Shown: positions 25,616-34,214 of the stretch, piece after piece
Layout of the letters: every line of letters begins with the position of its first letter
Numbering within the stretch: position 1 is the stretch's first letter
DNA from: Ciceribacter sichuanensis
Lineage (GTDB): Bacteria; Pseudomonadota; Alphaproteobacteria; Rhizobiales; Rhizobiaceae
NCBI RefSeq assembly: GCF_024055605.1
Contig: NZ_JAMXLX010000006.1
Coordinates: forward strand, 186,001-250,000
DNA length: 64,000 bases
Reading direction: 5' to 3'
Position numbers and translations under genes: made by a program
Notes under the pieces: model-generated
Seen by the model: the letters and a program-made list of their open reading frames with translations, nothing else
What the model was told of the DNA's origin: nothing
Databases searched by the model: none

Positions 25616-26896
25616 TCAGCCCCGGATGGAGCGGATGCGGTTGATGGGCCCGCGGAAGCGCGGCACCACGGCCGAGAGAAGCGGGGCCGGCAGGAGACGC
25701 CTGACCTCTGCGATCTCCATCGGCAGGTCGGCGGCCGGAACGCCGGTTCCGGCTTCGCCCAGAACCTCGCCGAGAGCGGTTGCCGTCGGCACGCCGCGAC
25801 CGGAATAGCCGACCAGCGCGTAGAGGCCCTCCGCCGGATTGTAGAGATGCGGCTGCCGGTCCATGTTGATCGCGAGCTTGCCGGACCAGTACCACCCCCA
25901 TTTCACACCGGCAAGTTCCGGGAAGGCGGCGGCAAAGCGCTTGCGCATATGGCCCTCCGTCCAGCCGACATTGCGGCCGCGGATCGTCTCGACCAGACCG
26001 CCGACGATCATCCGGTTGTCTTTGTCGAAGCGCAGGTAGCGCACATCGGGCCGGGTGTCGCCGAGGCTCTGGTTGCCCGGCAGGATCTTGCGGCGAATGG
26101 CCGGATCGAGCGGCTCGCTCGCCAGCGCATAGGACGTCATGATGAAATAGGATTGCCCGAGCGGCGGCAGGAGCCGGTCGGTATAGGCATTGGTGGCGAT
26201 GCCGACACGGCGGGCGCGCACGGTGCCCGATGGGCAGGTCACGCGCCAGGCATCGCCTTCCCGCGCAAGCGAGATGGCCGGGGAACTCGTGTAGATCTCG
26301 GCACCTTCGCCGATTGCGGCGCGCGCCAGCCCGCGCGCATAGGCGAGCGGGTTGAGGTGACCGCCGTCGGGGTGCACCCAGCCACCGTGGAAGGCTTCGG
26401 AGCCGGTCATGGCGACGGCCTTGTCCCGGTCGAGCCAGACGCCTTCGATACCCAGTTTTGCATAGGCCTCATACTGGCGTTTCTGCTGGTCGACGGTCGC
26501 CGGGCTGTGGGCAAGCTGCAGCGCGCCTGTCGGCGCAGCCTCGCAGTCGATCCCGTATTTCTCGATCAGCGAGAAGACCGTCTTGCCGGAATTGACCAGC
26601 ATGCCGGTGAAGCGCTGGCCGCGCTCCTGCCCCAGCCGCTCCACGGCCGATTTCGCATTGATGAAGCCGAGAATGGGCACACAGTGGCCATGATTGCGGC
26701 CCGAGCCGCCGAAGCCCGGACCTTGCGCCTCGAGAACGATGGTCTTCACGCCCCTGGATGCCGCGTGAATGGCGGCCGTCAGGCCGGTATACCCCGCGCC
26801 GATCACTACGAAGTCGGCATCGTGATTGCCGGCGAGCGACGTGGTGGCCGGAGCCGGAGCCGCCGTCGCTTCGTAGAGGATACCCCGGATCGGCAT
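25616..26896 (-). CDS. DAO-family FAD-dependent oxidoreductase
   Basis: A 426-aa flavoprotein of the D-amino-acid-oxidase/glycine-oxidase fold, nearest in layout to gamma-glutamylputrescine oxidase (PuuB/OrdL). The FAD motif is VVIGAGYTGLTAAIHAA (about 30-46), followed by the family block GGSGRNHGHC. The C-terminal FAD site is YALVGYSGRGVP. It would oxidise an amine or amino acid with FAD, releasing an aldehyde or keto acid. An AAAGG site fits the start. It is the last gene of an rpiR/N-formylglutamate-amidohydrolase-like unit. The substrate is not known. Confidence 0.83.
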   Translation of the reverse strand: MPIRGILYEATAAPAPATTSLAGNHDADFVVIGAGYTGLTAAIHAASRGVKTIVLEAQGPGFGGSGRNHGHCVPILGFINAKSAVERLGQERGQRFTGMLVNSGKTVFSLIEKYGIDCEAAPTGALQLAHSPATVDQQKRQYEAYAKLGIEGVWLDRDKAVAMTGSEAFHGGWVHPDGGHLNPLAYARGLARAAIGEGAEIYTSSPAISLAREGDAWRVTCPSGTVRARRVGIATNAYTDRLLPPLGQSYFIMTSYALASEPLDPAIRRKILPGNQSLGDTRPDVRYLRFDKDNRMIVGGLVETIRGRNVGWTEGHMRKRFAAAFPELAGVKWGWYWSGKLAINMDRQPHLYNPAEGLYALVGYSGRGVPTATALGEVLGEAGTGVPAADLPMEIAEVRRLLPAPLLSAVVPRFRGPINRIRSIRG

Positions 26897-26910
26897 GGTT
26901 TTGACCTTTC

Positions 26911-27729
26911 TCAGAGAGAAACGCTTTCACGAGCCGGCAGCTTCGCCGGCGTCATGGACTGGTGGACTATGGCTTTGACAGCGCGGGCAAGGCGCTCGGC
27001 CCAGAGCGAGCGCCCCTGCTGCGTCAGGAGAAGGTCGTTGACGATTTCCAGTCCGCAGGCGGGAAGACCGCTTCCCCATGTGTGATAATCGATGGAGAAG
27101 GTGCCGCCGATGCCGGAATAGGGTGCGTTGTCACCGATCACCAGCCCGGTCTCTTCGCTCAGTTGCGCAATCAGCGCATCGGAAAACACCCTGTTCTCAT
27201 GCCAGATCGTGCCGCCATCCATGTCGCGCAGCGATCCGCCGCCAAGCTGGCGCGTGCAGCTGTGGAGAGAAAGGAACAGCGGGTGCCGGACGCGCTCGAC
27301 GAGACCGGTGAGAACCCGGTGAACCTCGCCGTGATAGGGCCAGAAATAGGCTTCCAGCCGCTCCTCCCGGTCGGCGGCGCTGAGATTCTGGTTGCCCGGA
27401 ATTACGATGCCGTCGCTTTCCGTCAGGAAACAGCGGCTGTCCTCGATCCAGCGGTTGCAATCCACCAGCAGGCGCGAGGTGGGAGACAGCACCGCCGGCG
27501 CATCCAGAAGGCGGGCGAGTTCGCGCACCACTTCGGCGATACCGATATCCACGCCGACATGCTTTTCGAGATCGGCGGGGTCGAGCCCGAGATTGTCATA
27601 GGCGGCGGGAACGCGGCTGCTCGCATGATCGCACACGATCATGCAGGGAAAGCGCCCCTCCGGATTGATGATTTCCGGCAGCCAGCTTGCGTCGGCAACC
27701 GGAGTTTTCATCCTGTCATTCGTCGTCAT
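26911..27729 (-). CDS. N-formylglutamate amidohydrolase family protein
   Basis: A protein of about 272 aa of the FGase family (HutG-like, zinc-dependent). Segments are MIVCDHASSRVP, GVDIGIAEVVREL, RLLVDCNRW and FLSLHSCTR, with the His and Glu residues expected for metal binding. Family members hydrolyse N-formyl-L-glutamate or similar N-acyl amino acids. The start is uncertain: ATG 27729 overlaps the rpiR stop, and ATG 27711 would lie just after it. No histidine-degradation gene is nearby, so the substrate may be another N-acyl compound brought in by the neighbouring importer. Confidence 0.8.
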   Translation of the reverse strand: MTTNDRMKTPVADASWLPEIINPEGRFPCMIVCDHASSRVPAAYDNLGLDPADLEKHVGVDIGIAEVVRELARLLDAPAVLSPTSRLLVDCNRWIEDSRCFLTESDGIVIPGNQNLSAADREERLEAYFWPYHGEVHRVLTGLVERVRHPLFLSLHSCTRQLGGGSLRDMDGGTIWHENRVFSDALIAQLSEETGLVIGDNAPYSGIGGTFSIDYHTWGSGLPACGLEIVNDLLLTQQGRSLWAERLARAVKAIVHQSMTPAKLPARESVSL

Positions 27730-28594
27730 TCTTGTGTTCGATCCGATGGAGATGCGCATTGCCCTTCTTGCGCAGGTCCTCGATCACCGAAAGACGTTCG
27801 CGCACGCGGTCAGGGTTGCGTTTGGAAAGGGCGGCGATGATCGCCTCGCACTGGGCGAAGGCGACGACGCGGGTATCGAAGGCCGAAAGGCTTTCGACCG
27901 GCGAAACGAGAACCCGATCGGCAAAATTGCTGATCGGGGAAAGCCAGCGATCGGTGAACAGCACGATGCGGGCGCGCGTTTCCCGGGCGAGCTTGGCGAA
28001 TTCCACGACATCGGCCTGATAGCGGCGATAATCGAAGACGACGAGCGTCACCTGGCTGTTGAAGTCGGCCAGCCGGTCGAAGAGCCGGACGGATTCATTG
28101 CCGATATGGAAGACATTCGGCCTGACCTGAGCCAGAAGCAGCGACAGCCGCAACGCCAGCGTCGAACTCGACCGTCCGCCGACGCAATAGATCGTCGAAC
28201 GCTCGTCGCCGAGCAGGTCCAGCATGGCCTCGAATTCGGCCTCGCGAAAATCGTCGGCGGCCTGATGCAGGGCGCCTGCGAGATTGCGCATGAAGTCCGC
28301 ATAGACGCCGGCCCCGGGCTCGCCGGCGCTCCGGTCGTCGAACATGGAAAGCGGCGAATTGAGCTTTTCGCTGACCTCGTCGATCAGCACGTCCTGAAAG
28401 GCGGCGTAACCGCTGAAACCCAGCTTGGTGACGAGCCTGAGGACGGTCGGAACGCTGACGCCGGCGCGTTGCGCAAAACCGGCAACGGTCGTGAGGCCCG
28501 CGGATGGGTAATTCGCCAGCAATGTACGCACTACCCTGGTCTCGGCGCCAGTCAGCTTCAGCTCACCGCCCGTCAACCTGTCCTTGATCGTCAT
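27716..28594 (-). CDS. RpiR-family transcriptional regulator
   Basis: A 292-aa regulator. The N-terminal HTH_6 domain covers residues ~1-77 (TTVAGFAQRAGVSVPTVLRLVTKLGFSGYAAFQ) and the C-terminal SIS phosphosugar-binding-type domain follows (IYCVGGRSSSTLALRL). GAGG stands before ATG 28594. It is divergent from a peptide-type importer and starts an operon with two catabolic enzymes, so it most likely controls both directions. Several members of this branch regulate non-sugar catabolism, so the ligand need not be a sugar phosphate. Confidence 0.85.
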   Translation of the reverse strand: MTIKDRLTGGELKLTGAETRVVRTLLANYPSAGLTTVAGFAQRAGVSVPTVLRLVTKLGFSGYAAFQDVLIDEVSEKLNSPLSMFDDRSAGEPGAGVYADFMRNLAGALHQAADDFREAEFEAMLDLLGDERSTIYCVGGRSSSTLALRLSLLLAQVRPNVFHIGNESVRLFDRLADFNSQVTLVVFDYRRYQADVVEFAKLARETRARIVLFTDRWLSPISNFADRVLVSPVESLSAFDTRVVAFAQCEAIIAALSKRNPDRVRERLSVIEDLRKKGNAHLHRIEHKNDDE

Positions 28595-28606
28595 GCCTCA
28601 CCTCTG

Positions 28607-28670
28607 TTTCTGTACAATATGATAGATTTTCTAAGTTCACAACGTCATTTGATATAATTTGCTACAGAAA
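28607..28670. promoter_or_regulatory. Inverted TTTCTGTA arms flanking the rpiR-side promoter region
   Basis: TTTCTGTA (28607-28614) and its exact inverse TACAGAAA (28663-28670) are 48 bp apart in the divergent region. They are good candidates for RpiR half-sites, which could act through bending or looping. This is inference from symmetry and position. Confidence 0.4.
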
Positions 28671-28674
28671 TCCG

Positions 28675-28702
28675 TTGACGCTTGTTCAAGTTGTCATACT
28701 AT
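28675..28702 (+). promoter_or_regulatory. Candidate sigma-70-type promoter of the second peptide importer
   Basis: TTGACG (28675-28680), a 16-bp spacer and TACTAT (28697-28702) lie directly after the second TACAGAAA arm. A transcript from here gives a leader of about 75 nt and supports GTG 28785 as the start of the SBP gene. Confidence 0.4.
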
Positions 28703-28784
28703 GAAATCCGACTTTCCAGAAAGCTTGCACGATCTGAGATGCAGGCCCTGGAGCTGGCAAACGACAATCAGGGGACACGAAAAC

Positions 28785-30416
28785 GTGGGAAAGAAACTTC
28801 GCTTCAGCCTTGTGACGGCATCTCTGCTTTGCGCCACCGCACTTCATGCCGGCGCGGAAACCCTGCGGTTCTCTTCCCAGGGCGATATAACCTCGCTCGA
28901 TCCCTATACGATTGACGAAACCTTCACCTCCGGCTTCCTCGGCAACATCTATGAAGGTCTCGTTCGCCGCGCTCCCGACCTTTCGATCCAGCCGGCGCTT
29001 GCCGAAAGCTGGGAAATGGTCGAGCCGACCCGCTGGCGCTTCCATCTGCGCAAGGACGTGAAGTTCCACGACGGCAGCGCCTTTACGGCCGACGACGTCC
29101 TCTATTCCGCCGATCGCGTCCGCGCCGGCGCCTCCGACTTCAAGAACCGCCTTGCGCCCGACACCAAGGTCGTGAAGGTCGACGACTACACGGTCGACTT
29201 CATCACCACCACGCCGAACCCGATCATTCACTACCAGTGGGGCAACTGGTACATGATGTCGAAGAGCTGGGCCGAAAAGAACAAGGTCGGCGGGCCGCAG
29301 AAGGCCGGCACCGGCGAGGAAGCCTACACCACGTTGCACGAGAACGGCACCGGCCCATTCAAGCTCGACGCCCGCGAACCCGGCATCAAGACGACGCTTT
29401 CCGCCAATGCAGACTGGTGGGGCAATGCCGGCCGCACGGACAATGTGACCGATGTGGTGTTCACGCCCATCCCGAATGCCGCGACCCGCGTCGCAGCCCT
29501 TCTTTCCGGCCAGATGGACGTGATCTTCCCGGTTCCGGTTCAGGATATCGACCGCGTCGAGCAGTCCGAAGGCACCCACATGATCGTCGGGCCGGAACTG
29601 CGCACCGTCTATCTGTTCCTCGACCAGTTCCGCGACGAACTGCTCTATTCGAACATCAAGGGCAAGAACCCGCTCAAGGACCATCGCGTCCGCGAGGCGC
29701 TTTATCGCGGCATCGACATCGAGACCATCAAGAAGAAGGTCATGCGCGGCATGTCCACGCCTTCGGCCCTGATGGTGGCGCCGGGCATCAACGGCTTCAG
29801 CGAGGACTTCAAGCGTCTCGAATACGATCCGGCAAAGGCCAAGGCCCTGCTGGCCGAAGCCGGCTATCCCGATGGCTTCGAACTCGGCCTCGATTGCCCG
29901 AACGACCGCTACGTCAATGACGAGGCGATCTGCGTCGCGGTCACCAACATGTGGGCCAAGATCGGCGTCAAGGTTAAGCTCAACGCCCAGACCAAGTCGA
30001 AGTTCTTCGAAAAGGTCTTCGCGCCGAAGCTCGACTTCAGCGTCGGCCTGATCGGTTCCACGCCGCCGAGCTTCGACAGCCTTGCTCCGATCAACTCGCT
30101 GCATGTGTGCCCTCGCGTTTCGCCGGAAGCCGCCGCATGGCAGGAAGGCGAACGCGAGAAGGTGTCGAACGGCAAGTCCAACTACGGCGGCTATTGCAAC
30201 CCGGAAGTCGACAAGCTCGCCGGCCAGATCCTCCTGGAAACGGATCAGGACAAGCGTAACGCGCTGATCAAGCAAACCTGGAAGATCACCACCGACGACA
30301 TCGCCTATCTGCCGCTGCACCAGCAGTGGATCGCATGGGGCGTGCGCGACGGTGTCGAGCTGAAGCAGCGTCCGGACGATGTTTTCGACTGGCGCTACGT
30401 TGAGATAAAGAAGTAA
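28785..30416 (+). CDS. Peptide-type ABC transporter substrate-binding protein (SBP_bac_5)
   Basis: A 543-aa periplasmic protein of the DppA/OppA family. GTG 28785 is chosen because AGGGGA stands nine bases before it and a proper signal peptide starts there (KKLRFSLVTASLLCATALHAGA). The in-frame ATGs further upstream lie in or before the promoter. Family blocks are LRFSSQGDITSLDPY, WRFHLRKDVKFHDGSAF and YNPEVDK-like SNYGGYCNPEVDKLA. It begins the operon with two permeases and a fused ATPase. Ligands may be peptides or an N-acyl amino acid related to the divergent enzymes. Confidence 0.85.
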   Translation: MGKKLRFSLVTASLLCATALHAGAETLRFSSQGDITSLDPYTIDETFTSGFLGNIYEGLVRRAPDLSIQPALAESWEMVEPTRWRFHLRKDVKFHDGSAFTADDVLYSADRVRAGASDFKNRLAPDTKVVKVDDYTVDFITTTPNPIIHYQWGNWYMMSKSWAEKNKVGGPQKAGTGEEAYTTLHENGTGPFKLDAREPGIKTTLSANADWWGNAGRTDNVTDVVFTPIPNAATRVAALLSGQMDVIFPVPVQDIDRVEQSEGTHMIVGPELRTVYLFLDQFRDELLYSNIKGKNPLKDHRVREALYRGIDIETIKKKVMRGMSTPSALMVAPGINGFSEDFKRLEYDPAKAKALLAEAGYPDGFELGLDCPNDRYVNDEAICVAVTNMWAKIGVKVKLNAQTKSKFFEKVFAPKLDFSVGLIGSTPPSFDSLAPINSLHVCPRVSPEAAAWQEGEREKVSNGKSNYGGYCNPEVDKLAGQILLETDQDKRNALIKQTWKITTDDIAYLPLHQQWIAWGVRDGVELKQRPDDVFDWRYVEIKK

Positions 30417-30427
30417 CTTCTGTCATC

Positions 30428-30460
30428 CGGACAGGACGCGGGAAGCCCGTGTCCTGTCCG
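30428..30460 (+). terminator. Stem-loop after the second SBP gene
   Basis: A 15-bp stem (CGGACAGGACGCGGG and its complement with one G-T pair) with an AAG loop is followed by TGTTTT. It could end part of the transcripts after the SBP gene and protect the rest, giving SBP excess. Confidence 0.6.
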
Positions 30461-30518
30461 TGTTTTCCGCCGGAGGAGACGCCGATCCGCCTTCTCCCTA
30501 CGGACATTCTGGTGCCCG

Positions 30519-31502
30519 ATGTTTTCTTTCCTGCTTCGACGGCTTTTGCAGTCGGCCATCGTGATGCTGGCCGTGGCGCTGATCGCCTTTCTGATGTTCC
30601 GCTATATCGGCGACCCCGTGGCCCAGATGGTGGGACAGGAGACGTCGCTTACCGAGCGCGCCGAACTTCGCCAGCAGCTCGGGCTGAACGATCCGGTGCC
30701 GGTGCAGTTCGTCACCTTCGTCGGCCGCATCCTGCAGGGCGATTTCGGTCTTTCCTACCAGATGGGGCAGCCGGTCGACACCCTGCTCGCCACGCGGCTG
30801 CCGGCGACGCTGGAACTCAGCTTCATGGCCCTCATCATGGCTTCCGTGCTCGGCGTGCCGATGGGTGTCTATACCGGCCTTCATCCGAAAAGCTGGCTGA
30901 GCCGCACCCTCATGATCGTCTCGCTCGCCGGTGTTTCGTTGCCCACCTTCTTCATCGGCATCATGCTGATCCTCGTCTTCGGCGTCGAACTCGGCTGGCT
31001 TCCCACCTTCGGCCGCGGCGATGTCGTAGAGCTCGGCTGGTGGTCCACCGGCCTGCTCAGCGTCTCGGGATGGAAGTCGATCCTGATGCCGGCCTTTACG
31101 CTCGGCCTGTTCCAGCTCACCTTCATCATGCGCCTCATCCGCTCGGAAATGCTGGAGGTGCTGCGCGCCGACTACATCAGGTTCGCCAGAGCCAGAGGGC
31201 TGCGCAACAGCTCCATCCATTTCGGCCATGCGCTGAAGAACACGCTGGTTCCGGTCATGACCATCGCCGGCCTTCAGCTCGGCTCTATCATCGCCTTCGG
31301 CATCATCACCGAGAGCGTGTTTCAGTGGCCGGGCATCGGCCTCCTCTTCCTGCAGGCGATCTCCACGGCCGACATTCCGATCATGTCCACCTACCTGCTG
31401 CTGGTGGCGGCGATCTTCGTCATCATCAACCTGATCGTGGACCTTCTCTATTACGCCGTCGATCCGCGCCTTCGCGCCGATAACGCTTCGGGAGGGCACT
31501 GA
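30519..31502 (+). CDS. Peptide-type ABC transporter permease (DppB type)
   Basis: A 327-aa permease starting FSFLLRRLLQSAIVML, as usual for DppB/OppB. The EAA loop is EVLRADYIRFARARGLRNSSIHFGHALKN, and the segment LSLPTFFIG-like VSLPTFFIGIMLIL lies before it. The ribosome site is weak, so translation may depend on the upstream context. It pairs with the DppC-type permease 2 bp downstream. Confidence 0.87.
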   Translation: MFSFLLRRLLQSAIVMLAVALIAFLMFRYIGDPVAQMVGQETSLTERAELRQQLGLNDPVPVQFVTFVGRILQGDFGLSYQMGQPVDTLLATRLPATLELSFMALIMASVLGVPMGVYTGLHPKSWLSRTLMIVSLAGVSLPTFFIGIMLILVFGVELGWLPTFGRGDVVELGWWSTGLLSVSGWKSILMPAFTLGLFQLTFIMRLIRSEMLEVLRADYIRFARARGLRNSSIHFGHALKNTLVPVMTIAGLQLGSIIAFGIITESVFQWPGIGLLFLQAISTADIPIMSTYLLLVAAIFVIINLIVDLLYYAVDPRLRADNASGGH

Positions 31503-31504
31503 CC

Positions 31505-32422
31505 ATGGCAGCCGGACGACTGGCCAGCTCCATCAAGAGCGACATGCTCTACAAGTTCCTCACCTCGCCGCTAACGGTCTGCGCCGCCATTGTTGCGGCC
31601 ATCCTGATCCTCTGTGCGCTGCTTTCGCCATGGATCGCGCCGCACGATCCCTTCGATACGGCAACCGTCGACCTGATGAACTCGCTGATCCCGCCGGTCT
31701 GGCAGGAAGACGGCGACTGGACCTTCCTGCTCGGGACCGACGACCAAGGCCGCGACTTGCTGTCGGCCATTCTCTACGGCACCCGCACCTCGATCGCCGT
31801 CGGCTTCATCGCCGTCGGGCTGGCGGTCGCCATCGGCCTGATCCTCGGCCTTCTCGCCGGTTATCTCGGCGGCTTTGTCGATGGCTTCATCATGCGGGTG
31901 GTCGATATCCAGATGACCTTCCCGGCGATCATGGTGGCGCTTCTGATCGACGGCATCAGCCGCGTTATCCTCCCACGCGAACAGCACGACCAGCTGGCGC
32001 TTTTCGTCATCATCCTGTCGCTGGCGCTGTCGATCTGGCCGCAGGTGGCGCGCACCGTGCGGGCCTCCACCATGGTGGAGAAGAACCGCGAATACGTGCA
32101 GGCGGTGCGCATCATCGGGCGGCCGGCCATCGTCATCATGCTGAAGCATGTCATGCCCAACGTGCTCGGCCCGGTTCTGGTCATTGCAACGATCAATCTC
32201 GGCGTGGCGATCCTCGGCGAGGCGACGCTGAGCTTCCTTGGCGTCGGCATGCCGGCGACCGAGCCGTCTCTCGGCACGCTGATCCGGATCGGCAACAACT
32301 TCCTCTTCTCCGGGGAGCGCTGGATCGTGATCTTCCCCGGCCTGACGCTCGCCCTGCTCGTCATGTCCGTTAACCTTCTCGGGGACTGGCTGCGCGACGC
32401 GCTCGACCCGAAATTGCGATGA
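31505..32422 (+). CDS. Peptide-type ABC transporter permease (DppC type)
   Basis: A 305-aa permease with the family segment LLGTDDQGRDLLSAILYGTRTSIAV and an EAA loop (REYVQAVRIIGRPAIVIMLKHVMPNVLGP). Between them lies a loop with an unusual charged stretch (ILPREQHDQLALF) near the periplasmic face. The stop overlaps the ATPase start (ATGA). Confidence 0.87.
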   Translation: MAAGRLASSIKSDMLYKFLTSPLTVCAAIVAAILILCALLSPWIAPHDPFDTATVDLMNSLIPPVWQEDGDWTFLLGTDDQGRDLLSAILYGTRTSIAVGFIAVGLAVAIGLILGLLAGYLGGFVDGFIMRVVDIQMTFPAIMVALLIDGISRVILPREQHDQLALFVIILSLALSIWPQVARTVRASTMVEKNREYVQAVRIIGRPAIVIMLKHVMPNVLGPVLVIATINLGVAILGEATLSFLGVGMPATEPSLGTLIRIGNNFLFSGERWIVIFPGLTLALLVMSVNLLGDWLRDALDPKLR

Positions 32423-34158
32423 CTGCGGAAGGGACCTCATCCATGCAGGAAACGGACGCAAAGCCCCCTCTTCTCGCCATCAAGGGCCTGAAGGTCGAAT
32501 ATCCCGGACGCCTGAAGACCTTTGTCGCCGTCGAGGACGTGGCGCTACAGATCCGTCACGGCGAAATCCTCGGTCTGGTGGGCGAATCCGGCGCCGGCAA
32601 GTCGACCATCGGCAGCGCCATCATGGGCCTGCTCGACGCGCCGGGCCGGATTGCCGAAGGTGTGATCGAACTCGACGGCGAGCGGATCGACAATCTCGGT
32701 TCGGAAGCGATGCGCCGCCTTCGCGGCAAGCGCATCTCGATGATCTTTCAGGATCCGCTGACCAGCCTCAATCCGCTCTACACCATCGGCCGGCAGCTGA
32801 CCGAGACCATCCGCACCCATCGTTCCGTCAGCGCCGATCAGGCGCGGCGCGATGCGATCGCATTGCTGGAAAAGGTCGGCATCAGCGATGCCGAACACCG
32901 CATGGATCAGTATCCGCACCAGTTCTCGGGCGGCATGCGGCAGCGTGTGGTCATCGCGCTGGTGCTCTGCACCGATCCCGACCTCATCATCGCCGACGAA
33001 CCGACGACGGCGCTCGACGTTTCAGTGCAGGCGCAGATCCTCGATCTCATCAAGCGGCTGGCCGCCGAGCGCAATGCCGGCGTGCTGCTCGTCACACACG
33101 ATATGGGCGTTATCGCCGAGACCGCGACCCGCGTCGCCGTCATGTATCGCGGTCGCGTGGTGGAAACCGGCGAGACGCAGCAAATCATCCACGCGCCCAC
33201 CCATGCCTACACCAAAAGCCTGATCGGCGCGGTGCCACGGGCCGATATCAAGCTCGAGCGCTTCCCGCGCGTCGATTTCATCGAAGGTTCGGGCCAGCCC
33301 GCGCCGCAGTTCGATGTGCGTAGCCACTGGCTCGGACAGGGCGGCAGCGCGACCTCTCCGGAGCGGACCGTCCGTTCGACACCCCTCGTCGAAATGAACG
33401 ATCTCGGCATGCGCTTTATCACCCACCGTTCGGTCTTTCCCCGCCGGCGGCGCTATTTCGATGCCGTCAAGGATTTCACCCTCGACGTGAAGAATGGAGA
33501 AGTGCTCGGTCTCGTCGGCGAATCCGGCAGCGGCAAATCCACGGTCGCGCGCGTTCTGGCCGGGCTCTACCGGGAATCCGCAGGCTCGATCAATTTCGAC
33601 GGCAAGGCGTTGGGCGGTCAGGACGGCCGCCGCGAATTCGGCCGGCAGATCCAGATGATCTTTCAGGATCCCTATTCGTCGCTCAATCCGCGTATGCGCG
33701 TCGATGCCATCATCGCCGAGCCTATCGAGCATTACCGACTGGCGCCGGACAGGCGCGAGCGCGACATCATCGTCGCCAATCTCCTCGACCTCGTTGGTCT
33801 GGGGCAGGATGCCGGCCGCAAATTCCCCCATGAATTCTCCGGCGGCCAGCGCCAGCGCATCTCGATTGCCCGCGCGCTTGCAACGCGCCCGCGCTTCCTG
33901 ATTTGCGACGAGCCGACCTCGGCGCTGGATGTCTCCATCCAGGCGCAGATCCTGAACCTGTTGAAGGACCTGCAGGAATGGCTGGGGTTGACCATGCTCT
34001 TCATCAGCCACGACCTGCCGGTGGTGCGCCAGATGTGCGACCGCATCGCCGTCATGCGCCATGGCAAGCTCTGCGAGGTTGCCGAAACCGAAGCGCTCTT
34101 CTCGAACCCGCAGCACAGCTACACGAAAGAGCTTCTCCGGCTGATGCCGCGTCTTTGA
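32419..34158 (+). CDS. Fused peptide ABC transporter ATPase (DppD-DppF fusion)
   Basis: A 579-aa protein with two complete ABC domains. The first has Walker A GESGAGKST (55-63) and signature FSGGMRQR. The second has Walker A GESGSGKST (about 367-375) and signature FSGGQRQRISIARAL. Both keep the catalytic Glu after Walker B (IIADEP, LICDEP). It thus replaces the separate DppD and DppF subunits seen in the first importer of this window. Fused forms are known in the family (for example the GsiA type). ATG 32419 overlaps the permease stop; ATG 32443 is an alternative. Confidence 0.88.
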   Translation: MTAEGTSSMQETDAKPPLLAIKGLKVEYPGRLKTFVAVEDVALQIRHGEILGLVGESGAGKSTIGSAIMGLLDAPGRIAEGVIELDGERIDNLGSEAMRRLRGKRISMIFQDPLTSLNPLYTIGRQLTETIRTHRSVSADQARRDAIALLEKVGISDAEHRMDQYPHQFSGGMRQRVVIALVLCTDPDLIIADEPTTALDVSVQAQILDLIKRLAAERNAGVLLVTHDMGVIAETATRVAVMYRGRVVETGETQQIIHAPTHAYTKSLIGAVPRADIKLERFPRVDFIEGSGQPAPQFDVRSHWLGQGGSATSPERTVRSTPLVEMNDLGMRFITHRSVFPRRRRYFDAVKDFTLDVKNGEVLGLVGESGSGKSTVARVLAGLYRESAGSINFDGKALGGQDGRREFGRQIQMIFQDPYSSLNPRMRVDAIIAEPIEHYRLAPDRRERDIIVANLLDLVGLGQDAGRKFPHEFSGGQRQRISIARALATRPRFLICDEPTSALDVSIQAQILNLLKDLQEWLGLTMLFISHDLPVVRQMCDRIAVMRHGKLCEVAETEALFSNPQHSYTKELLRLMPRL

Positions 34159-34167
34159 AAATCGACA

Positions 34168-34198
34168 GAAGGGGCGGCACGCGAGATGCCGCCCCTTC
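34168..34198. terminator. Bidirectional terminator hairpin
   Basis: A perfect 12-bp stem GAAGGGGCGGCA / TGCCGCCCCTTC with a 7-nt loop lies between the convergent fused-ATPase gene and the TIM-barrel gene. It is positioned to end both operons. Confidence 0.7.
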
Positions 34199-34214
34199 GA
34201 TGATAAGCGTGGCC

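Noticed and set aside
28659..28784. Upstream extension of the second peptide SBP from ATG 28659 or 28701
   Set aside because: The extension covers the operator and promoter and would bury the signal peptide behind about 40 residues; GTG 28785 has a good ribosome site.
28686..30320. Long minus-strand frame opposite the second peptide SBP gene
   Set aside because: It mirrors codon usage of a clear SBP with signal peptide and has no family motif of its own.
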